Of a stretch of 64,000 nucleotides of DNA, positions 58,310 through 64,000 are shown piece by piece. Source of the stretch: Thermoanaerobaculia bacterium. Its GTDB lineage: Bacteria > Acidobacteriota > Thermoanaerobaculia > Multivoradales > Multivoraceae. The stretch's first letter is position 1. Every line of letters begins with the position of its first letter. The stretch spans positions 1-64,000 of the forward strand of contig JAJEHN010000012.1 in NCBI GenBank assembly GCA_022823665.1. Direction: 5' to 3'. The translations under genes and the position numbers were made by a program. The notes beneath the pieces were generated by a model, which ran no database searches, was not told where the DNA came from, and was given only the letters and a program-made list of their open reading frames with translations.

Positions 58310-58930
58310 ATGAGTACCTCCAGCAAGTCGCCGTCGCCGATCGTCATCAAGAAGTACGAGAACCGGCGGCTGTACGACACCCACAGCAGCCGCTACGTGA
58401 ACCTCGACGGCGTCGCCGAACTCGTCCGCGGCGGCCGGGACATCCAGGTCGTCGACTCGAAGACGGGAGAGGACGTCACCCGCCACGTCCTGACCCAGAT
58501 CATCGTCGACGGCGCGAAGGACCCCGAGCACGGACCGCCGCTCGAGTTCCTCCGCGACCTGGTGCGGGCGCGGGACCAGGCCGGCCGGGACTTCTTCCAG
58601 TGGTACCTGAAGAGCGCCGGCGAGGTCTACGAACGGGTCCGCGAAACGATGCAGCGAAGCCCGTTCGCGCCGGACCCGTCCTGGATGCGCCTCTGGGACC
58701 CTCGCGCCATGGCCGAGGAGATGCACACGCAGATGACGCGGCAGATGGAAGGAGTGTTCGGCAGAGGCGGCGGCGCCGGCCGAAGCGACAAGGCTCAGGA
58801 GCCGCCGGCTCCTCCACCCGCGGCCGCAGCCACGCCCGAGGACGGCGGCAGCGCCACCCGCGCCGAACTCGATGACCTGAAGAACCGGCTTCACGATCTC
58901 GAGCGCCGCCTCGCGGACACCTCCGACTGA
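58310..58930 (+). CDS. phaR: Polyhydroxyalkanoate synthesis repressor
   Basis: A 206-residue protein. The N-terminal PHA DNA-binding domain is highly typical: IVIKKYENRRLYDTHSSRYV, NLDGVAELVRGGRDIQVVDS-KTGEDVTRHVLTQII. The middle binds granules or PhaC (FLRDLVRARDQAGRDFFQWY). The C-terminus is a proline/alanine-rich linker and coiled coil (ELDDLKNRLHDLERRLADTS). PhaR represses phasin genes and its own gene and is titrated by growing granules. It is divergent from the phasin gene, and the operator-like repeats lie about 58 bases upstream. Confidence 0.93.
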   Translation: MSTSSKSPSPIVIKKYENRRLYDTHSSRYVNLDGVAELVRGGRDIQVVDSKTGEDVTRHVLTQIIVDGAKDPEHGPPLEFLRDLVRARDQAGRDFFQWYLKSAGEVYERVRETMQRSPFAPDPSWMRLWDPRAMAEEMHTQMTRQMEGVFGRGGGAGRSDKAQEPPAPPPAAAATPEDGGSATRAELDDLKNRLHDLERRLADTSD

Positions 58931-58954
58931 CTCGCTCCGGACGCCCGGAACAAG

Positions 58955-59830
58955 ATGCCCCTGTCGACCGCAGCCGCCGGAAGCGAGCTCACGCCCTCGA
59001 CGATCGAGGTCACCGTCCGCGAGGTGCTCGCCTACGCGGCCGGCATCGGCGACACCTGCGACGCCGTGTTCGACGACGCCCGAAACGGCGGGGTCGCGGC
59101 GCCGCCCTCGTACTGCGTGTCCCTCGAGTGGCCCGTCGTCAGCCGCGGCCGGGGGTCGGATCTCCTGGGCGGCGAGCCGCAGGAACTGCGGCGCGGCGTC
59201 CACGCCACCCAGGACTCCCACTTCCACCGTCCGATCCGCCCCGGCGACTCGCTGACCACCCGCGGCCGCTACGTCGGCATCCGGAGCACCCGCGCCGGGG
59301 TACTGCTGACCACCCGCCTCGACACCGTCGACGGGGAGGGCCGGCCGGTCACCACCTCCTGGTCGCGTTCGATCTTCCGCGGTGTCGACACGACCGGCCC
59401 CAACGCCGAGACGGAGCCGGCGCCCGACACTCCCAGGCTGGCCTTCGGCGAGAACGGCCGGGGCCGGAGCGAGATCTTCGTGCCGCGGGAGATGCCTCAC
59501 GTCTACACGGAATGCGCCCGCATCTGGAACCCGATCCACACGGAACGCGAAGTGGCGCTGGCCGCGGGCCTGCCCGACATCATCCTCCACGGCACCGCGA
59601 CCTGGGCGCTCGCCGGCCGCGAGGTGCTGCGCGCCTACGGCGGCGGCGATCCCCGGCGGCTGAGGCGGCTCCATGGCCGATTCAGCGCGATGGTCATCCC
59701 GGGAACCTCGATCGCGGTCGAGCACGCGCCCGCCAGCGAGGCCGAGGACGGCGCCCTCCAGGTCGCCTTCCGGGTTCTCAACGCGGAGGGACAGGAAGCG
59801 GTGAGCCAGGGCGTCGCGGTCGTCGCGTAG
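58955..59830 (+). CDS. MaoC-type double-hotdog enoyl-CoA hydratase
   Basis: A 291-residue double-hotdog protein of the hydratase-2 type: the N-terminal hotdog VEVTVREVLAYAAGIGDTCD-like start, and the C-terminal hotdog with the hydratase 2 pattern ARIWNPIHTEREVALAAGLP followed by IILHGTATWALAG, where Asn-Pro-x-His and the following His-Gly are the active-site elements. It would give (R)-3-hydroxyacyl-CoA. It begins 24 bases after phaR and 49 bases before an MFE-2-type dehydrogenase, matching the two halves of peroxisomal multifunctional enzyme 2. Confidence 0.82.
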   Translation: MPLSTAAAGSELTPSTIEVTVREVLAYAAGIGDTCDAVFDDARNGGVAAPPSYCVSLEWPVVSRGRGSDLLGGEPQELRRGVHATQDSHFHRPIRPGDSLTTRGRYVGIRSTRAGVLLTTRLDTVDGEGRPVTTSWSRSIFRGVDTTGPNAETEPAPDTPRLAFGENGRGRSEIFVPREMPHVYTECARIWNPIHTEREVALAAGLPDIILHGTATWALAGREVLRAYGGGDPRRLRRLHGRFSAMVIPGTSIAVEHAPASEAEDGALQVAFRVLNAEGQEAVSQGVAVVA

Positions 59831-59879
59831 AGTACCGGCCGCGATCGACAGCAGGACCAACCGACGGAGACACGAAGAG

Positions 59880-60788
59880 ATGGGAATCCTTGAAGGCAGG
59901 ACGGCAATCGTCACCGGCGCCGGCCGCGGCATCGGCAAGGGAATCGCGATCAAGTTCGCGGAAGAGGGCGCCAGTGTCGTGGTCAACGACCTGGGCGGCG
60001 CGACCGACGGCACCGGCGGTTCGCGGATCGCCGACGAGGTCGTCGAGGAGATCCGGAGCGCCGGCGGTTCGGCCGTACCCAACTACGACTCGGTCGCTAC
60101 CGTCGAGGGCGGTCAGAACATCTTCCAGACGGCGATCGACTCGTTCGGCGGTCTGGACATCCTCGTCAACAACGCCGGCATCCTGCGCGACCGGACGATC
60201 TTCAACCTGGAAGAGACCGACTGGGACGCGGTGCTCGACGTCCACCTGAAGGGCCACTACTGCTGCAGCCGGCCGTTCGCCCGCTACATCCGCGAGACGA
60301 ACCGCCCGGACTGCCGGATCATCAACTTCTCCTCCGTGTCGGGCCTCTACGGCAACTTCGGCCAGTCCAACTACGCCGCCGCCAAGGCCGGCATCGCCGG
60401 CCTTTCCCGGGTCCTGGCGCTTGAGCTGGCCAAGTACCGCTGCACCGTGAACACGATCTCGCCGGGCGCCACGACGCGGATGACGGCCGAACTGCGAGCC
60501 GGCCGCGGCATGGAGATCGACGAGGACGCGCCGGAGCAGAGCCCGAATCAGATCGCGCCGGTCTGCGCCTGGCTGGCATCCGACGCGGGCGCGGACATGA
60601 CCGCCCAGATCATCGACGTGATGCGCGGCTGGGTCGGCATCATGCAGCAGCCCAAGGTGATCCGGAAGTTCAGCAAGGACGGCATGTGGGACAACCGCGA
60701 CATCGACCTGATCATGCCGCAGCTTCTCAAGGCGAAGCAGGACCACGACGCGGCGGTCGACGCCGGGGCGGAACCGACGCCGGTCTAG
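59880..60788 (+). CDS. SDR oxidoreductase, MFE-2-like (3R)-hydroxyacyl-CoA dehydrogenase
   Basis: A 302-residue short-chain dehydrogenase. The cofactor motif is TGAGRGIGKGIA, NNAG is in LVNNAGILRDRTIF, and the catalytic triad is Ser in INFSSVSGLYGNFGQSNYAAA, Tyr and Lys in NYAAAKAG. The block VVVNDLGGATDGTGGSRIAD and GILRDRTIFNLEETDWDAVL are typical of the dehydrogenase half of multifunctional enzyme 2. It oxidises the (R)-3-hydroxyacyl-CoA formed by the neighbouring hydratase. It could also supply reducing power or direct monomers to PHA synthase. Convergent with the Calx-beta protein. Confidence 0.87.
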   Translation: MGILEGRTAIVTGAGRGIGKGIAIKFAEEGASVVVNDLGGATDGTGGSRIADEVVEEIRSAGGSAVPNYDSVATVEGGQNIFQTAIDSFGGLDILVNNAGILRDRTIFNLEETDWDAVLDVHLKGHYCCSRPFARYIRETNRPDCRIINFSSVSGLYGNFGQSNYAAAKAGIAGLSRVLALELAKYRCTVNTISPGATTRMTAELRAGRGMEIDEDAPEQSPNQIAPVCAWLASDAGADMTAQIIDVMRGWVGIMQQPKVIRKFSKDGMWDNRDIDLIMPQLLKAKQDHDAAVDAGAEPTPV

Positions 60789-60825
60789 CAGTCCGTGGCT
60801 CCCGTTGGCGACAGGCCGCCGGGGT

Positions 60826-63800
60826 TCAGAGTGTGCAGCCGTTCGGGAAGGCCCTCGAGTCGTTGATGGCCGGAGCGGGCATGCCCGGTTCGTTCCGATA
60901 GACCCGCGGCGGGTCGGCGCCCGCGGTGTCCGTCACGGTGATCTCGTAGCCGAGGTCGGTTGTCGAGGCGGCGAACACCCAGACGTGACGGTTGATCGCG
61001 CAGCCGTGCAGCACCTTGACCAGGATCTCCCAGTTCTGCGCGCTGAAGAACCGCAACACGCCGGAGTCGTTCGTGCCTTCGCGGACGACCTCCGCTGCCT
61101 TCCTCCCGGCGCCGCCCTCGACCCACCACACGGCCTCGACCCGATAACGCTCGTCCAGCAGGCAAAGGACGTCGGTCCCCGGCGTACAGGTTCCGGCGGG
61201 CGCGGCCGGACGCACCAGCACGGTGCGTCGCGCCTCGTCCGTGGCGCCGTCGGACGCGCTGACGCGGAGCGTCACCCGGTAGTAGCCCGGATCGGACCAG
61301 GCGTGGTGGAAGACGCCCGCGCCCGAGGTGGCGCCGTCACCGGTTTCCCAGACGCGGGACGCCACGGCGCCCGTGCTGGTGTCCTGGAGCATCACCTGCT
61401 CTCCCGTGCGGACCGAGCACAGATCGTCCGGGCACGGAACCCCGGCCAGAACGAAACTGGCCTTCGGCGGACCGGCGGGCGGTGGTGGCGGCGTTGGCGG
61501 CGTTGGCGGCGTCGGATCGGGCGTTTCGGGCGGAGCAGGCGGAGGCGTACCGCCGCCGCCGCCGCCACCGCCGCCACCTTCGGTGATCGTCAGCGTGTGG
61601 ACCCGGTTGGCGCCGACTCCATAGTGATCGCTGTCCCCGAGAACGACGACCACCGTCTCATCGCCTTCGTCCATCTGGTCGGCCACGAGCAGAAGCGGCA
61701 GGTCGACCCAGGCCTCGCCGGCCAGCACCGGCAGCGCGCCCGATCCGGGCAACACGCCCGGGATCGAGTAGTCCTCGCCCTCCACCGCCGTGCCGCCCAG
61801 GGAGAAACCAATCATGACGTCGGCTGCCGGCGGCGGAGCGAGCTGCAACCTCACGTTCCGCCCGCCGGACCGTTCGTTCGCTCGCTGCCCGGCGGAGGAG
61901 AAAGAGACCACAGCCTTCCGTTGCGTGCTGTCGATGATCGTCACTCCGGCCTCGGCGGGACTCCCCTTCAGGACCTCGATGGGCAGATCCCCAAACGCCA
62001 CCGTGAAGGTCTCGTGGGCGGAATCCGCATCATCCACGGTCGTGACGACCCCGGCCACCACTGTCTGGTTCGCGCCGATCTCGATGGACGCGAGTTCGCC
62101 GAAGTCGCCGTCCTCCGCCGTGCCCGCGGTCAGGACGATGGGAATCGTCACGGCAACGGACAGCGCTTCCGTGAGGCTCGCTTTGACGATCACGGACTCC
62201 CCCTCCGGCACACTGTCGTCAAGAACCTCCAGACGAACCTCGGGCTGCCTGGGGCCTTCCGGATCCCGGATGTCGATGACGCCGTCGCCTTCGCGGCTGC
62301 CCACGGCAGCCGTCAGGAACGGATCGATGTCGATCCCTGTCGTCGCCAGAGCCGGGGCGCCACTGGTCGTTGCCGGGATGCTGACCACAAATCGCTGATG
62401 GTCGGAGTTGCCGTCTTTCGGCGCCGTCAGGGCAAGGGTTGCCTCGCTCGCGCCCGGCCCGCTGAAGATGACCTCGCTCGCGCTCGCATCGTAAGCGACT
62501 CCGGCGGGATCGCCCACAAGCGAGACCGTGAAGGCGGTAAAGGGCGGCGTCAACGGATCCGGCCCCGCCCGAAAGATCAGGGGAACGGTCACGGTCTGGC
62601 CTGACTTCAGCGCGGGCGCCACGGCCACGTTGATCGCCGCCCCGTCGGTCGCGCTCCCCTCCTCGGCCTGCGCGTCCGGCGTGGACAGGACCACCCGGAC
62701 CGGGTCGTTGTTGTGGATCGTCACGACAGCGCTCGCGTGAACCCCAGGCTGCCAGTCGTAGTCCGGATAGTCCAGCCGGAGCTGATCGAAATCGATGGTC
62801 ATGCCGAATGTTCTGGCCGGCCCGACCTCGTCATCGTCAGGAAGCAGGACATCGAAGCTATCCGTCAGACGTCCGGAACTGAGGACAGGGTTCGCCAGAG
62901 GATGGAAGTGCACCCCAGGGGTGGCGGTGAATCTCGGGTCCTCGTCGCCCGTGAAGCGGACAGGAACCGTGATCGGTAGCGCCAGGCTCCGGCTCATGAT
63001 GAGAACTGGAGCAAGTAGCTCGCGCATGATCTGCTCGCTTTGCGAAAAGCTGCCACGAGTGAAGCCGACCGTGACCGCTCCCAGAATCTCGTCGTCCTCG
63101 ATGGAGATCGTCGATCCAACCAACGAAAGGGCGCCGCCCCCGCGGCCGAACAACCTGTCAAGGTTGTGGGGCCGGGGCGGGAGAGCGTTGACAGTGATCC
63201 GCCTCTGCGGCGTCTGCTTCGTGTCGTTGTCCACAGCCACGGCTTCAAGCATGGCGAAGCGAACACCCGGCCCTCCCGTGAAGCGCACGCCGGGCACCGA
63301 CGAACTGTAGGGAGCGGAGGTGAGCCAATCCACGCCGGGGCTCGACTCGCCGGGCTTCAGACCCAGCGTCAGGTCAGCGCCGAGCGTGCCGCCCCGAACA
63401 TCGAACCCCCATTCCAGAATCTGCCCGGCGGGCAGACTGTCGTGACCCGGAGGCAGCAGAGGACCGATGTCGAGCAGCAGATTCACCCTGCCGCCGTCTT
63501 CAGGCAGACCCCAATCCTGCACTACCCTATCGAGCGGCTCGGCCCTTTCCACGCCCAGTGACGAGAACACGTAGTCAATCGTGCGTTCGTTGTCGCGCAT
63601 CGTGACGAAGGCACCGGACGCATAGCCAGGCTTGTAGCCCTCTCCGGGCTCCACCGCCGCGATCACCTTGCCGATCCACTCGTCCTGACCGGTGTTGGAA
63701 TCCTCGTCGTCATTCATCGTGCCCACCGTGAAGGTGGCCGTGCCGCCGGACAGGGAAACCGTCCTCCTTCCCTCTTCCGACGGCGCGACGTAGTCCTGAC

Positions 63801-64000
63801 CAAGACCGATGTCCTCGCCGATCCGAACGTTCACCGTCAGAGGACCCGTCGGCACGGGCGTCGCGGTCAGCGTGAAGCTCGCCGGATTCCCCTCCTCGAC
63901 CGGATCCGCCGCAGTGGGCGCGATGGTGACTCTCGGCAGAGCGTCCCGGAGGATCACGGTGGCCGAGGCGGGCTCGCCCGGCAGGTAGCCGGCGGAATTC
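60826..64000 (-). CDS. Large secreted Calx-beta/PKD surface protein (5' end outside window)
   Basis: The visible 1,057 residues run in one frame to the window edge with no start codon of its own that looks genuine, so the N-terminus (and signal peptide) lies beyond 64000. It is built from Calx-beta-type repeats with the EGxxxxFTL or VPEGESVIVKASLTEALSVA pattern (AADPVEEGNPASFTLTATPV, AIEDGDFGELAS-like), a poly-Gly run and a Pro/Thr linker (PPETPDPTPPTPPTP), a PKD domain (SFVLAGVPCPDDLCSVRTGE, GDGATSGAGVFHHAWSDPGY), and a C-terminal domain with LCLLDERYRVEAVWWVEGG, VLHGCAINRHVWVFAAST and VYRNEPGMPAP. Likely an outer-surface adhesin-type protein. That last domain is what points to Acidobacteriota. 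Confidence 0.8.
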   Translation of the reverse strand, partial: NSAGYLPGEPASATVILRDALPRVTIAPTAADPVEEGNPASFTLTATPVPTGPLTVNVRIGEDIGLGQDYVAPSEEGRRTVSLSGGTATFTVGTMNDDEDSNTGQDEWIGKVIAAVEPGEGYKPGYASGAFVTMRDNERTIDYVFSSLGVERAEPLDRVVQDWGLPEDGGRVNLLLDIGPLLPPGHDSLPAGQILEWGFDVRGGTLGADLTLGLKPGESSPGVDWLTSAPYSSSVPGVRFTGGPGVRFAMLEAVAVDNDTKQTPQRRITVNALPPRPHNLDRLFGRGGGALSLVGSTISIEDDEILGAVTVGFTRGSFSQSEQIMRELLAPVLIMSRSLALPITVPVRFTGDEDPRFTATPGVHFHPLANPVLSSGRLTDSFDVLLPDDDEVGPARTFGMTIDFDQLRLDYPDYDWQPGVHASAVVTIHNNDPVRVVLSTPDAQAEEGSATDGAAINVAVAPALKSGQTVTVPLIFRAGPDPLTPPFTAFTVSLVGDPAGVAYDASASEVIFSGPGASEATLALTAPKDGNSDHQRFVVSIPATTSGAPALATTGIDIDPFLTAAVGSREGDGVIDIRDPEGPRQPEVRLEVLDDSVPEGESVIVKASLTEALSVAVTIPIVLTAGTAEDGDFGELASIEIGANQTVVAGVVTTVDDADSAHETFTVAFGDLPIEVLKGSPAEAGVTIIDSTQRKAVVSFSSAGQRANERSGGRNVRLQLAPPPAADVMIGFSLGGTAVEGEDYSIPGVLPGSGALPVLAGEAWVDLPLLLVADQMDEGDETVVVVLGDSDHYGVGANRVHTLTITEGGGGGGGGGGTPPPAPPETPDPTPPTPPTPPPPPAGPPKASFVLAGVPCPDDLCSVRTGEQVMLQDTSTGAVASRVWETGDGATSGAGVFHHAWSDPGYYRVTLRVSASDGATDEARRTVLVRPAAPAGTCTPGTDVLCLLDERYRVEAVWWVEGGAGRKAAEVVREGTNDSGVLRFFSAQNWEILVKVLHGCAINRHVWVFAASTTDLGYEITVTDTAGADPPRVYRNEPGMPAPAINDSRAFPNGCTL

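Noticed and set aside
57764..60082. 772-residue minus-strand frame leading into the phasin gene
   Set aside because: Antisense to phaR, the hydratase and the SDR gene; the genuine phasin starts at 58099 with a ribosome-binding site.

Overview
The window is high-GC bacterial chromosome (about two thirds G+C by eye), coding-dense on both strands, with many 1-11 base gene overlaps (ATGA, GTGA, TTGA) and frequent GTG/TTG starts. The gene mix points to a Gram-negative, aerobic heterotroph: a TonB-dependent receptor with an N-terminal carboxypeptidase-like domain, secreted M16 peptidase, lipoproteins, an outer-membrane barrel, sodium/solute symport and polyhydroxyalkanoate (PHA) storage. A large Calx-beta/PKD protein ends in a C-terminal domain (LCLLDERYRVEAVWW ... 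VLHGC ... VWVFAAS ... DTAGADPPRVYRN) that I associate from memory with Acidobacteriota, especially Thermoanaerobaculia-like genomes. The phylum is therefore an inference. I found no rRNA, tRNA or CRISPR array, and no gene-free stretch longer than 300 bases. Bases 1-136 hold nothing I can name.

Layout. 137-6825: a GNAT acetyltransferase divergent from a tightly overlapping cluster (secreted propeller/helical-toroid protein, TIM-barrel sugar isomerase, sodium symporter, small membrane proteins) that looks like uptake and processing of a carbohydrate. 6962-11761 (minus): a defence-type block of a two-TM protein, a helicase-less type ISP/IIG restriction-methylation enzyme and a fused MNT-HEPN protein. 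11885-20900 (plus): hotdog protein plus acyl-CoA synthetase, GNAT, a Tat-exported GMC dehydrogenase with its small subunit, a metallo-beta-lactamase-fold lipoprotein, an unknown protein, and a TonB-C-like/metallopeptidase fusion. 20908-29276: TPR protein, MalY-type C-S lyase, LLM oxidoreductase, HPF-like ribosome factor, class II deacetylase, tandem PQQ-like propellers, DoxX. 29347-41544: acetoacetyl-CoA synthetase, outer-membrane barrel, M16 peptidase, MFS transporter, modABC coupled to a gamma-glutamyltransferase-like gene, enoyl-CoA hydratase. 41590-49575: a small coiled-coil membrane protein with an internal repeat, a tyrosine recombinase, a sulfatase, an OLD-like ATPase and a broken TonB-dependent receptor. 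49769-53977: thiolase-like protein, orphan solute-binding lipoprotein, an RHH/MazF toxin-antitoxin pair and a small unknown protein. 53995-60788: acyl-CoA synthetase, GNAT, then a PHA locus (phaC, phaE-like, phasin) divergent from phaR with a TGC-rich inverted repeat between them, followed by an MFE-2-like hydratase and dehydrogenase. 60826-64000: the Calx-beta/PKD surface protein, cut by the window edge.

The metabolic theme is acyl-CoA chemistry: two acyl-CoA synthetases, acetoacetyl-CoA synthetase, enoyl-CoA hydratase, a thiolase-like protein, two hotdog hydratase-like proteins and an MFE-2-type dehydrogenase, with PHA synthase as a carbon sink. The accessory material lies at 6.9-11.8 kb (restriction, MNT-HEPN), 41.6-49.6 kb (recombinase, ATPase, decayed receptor) and 53.1-53.6 kb (toxin-antitoxin).
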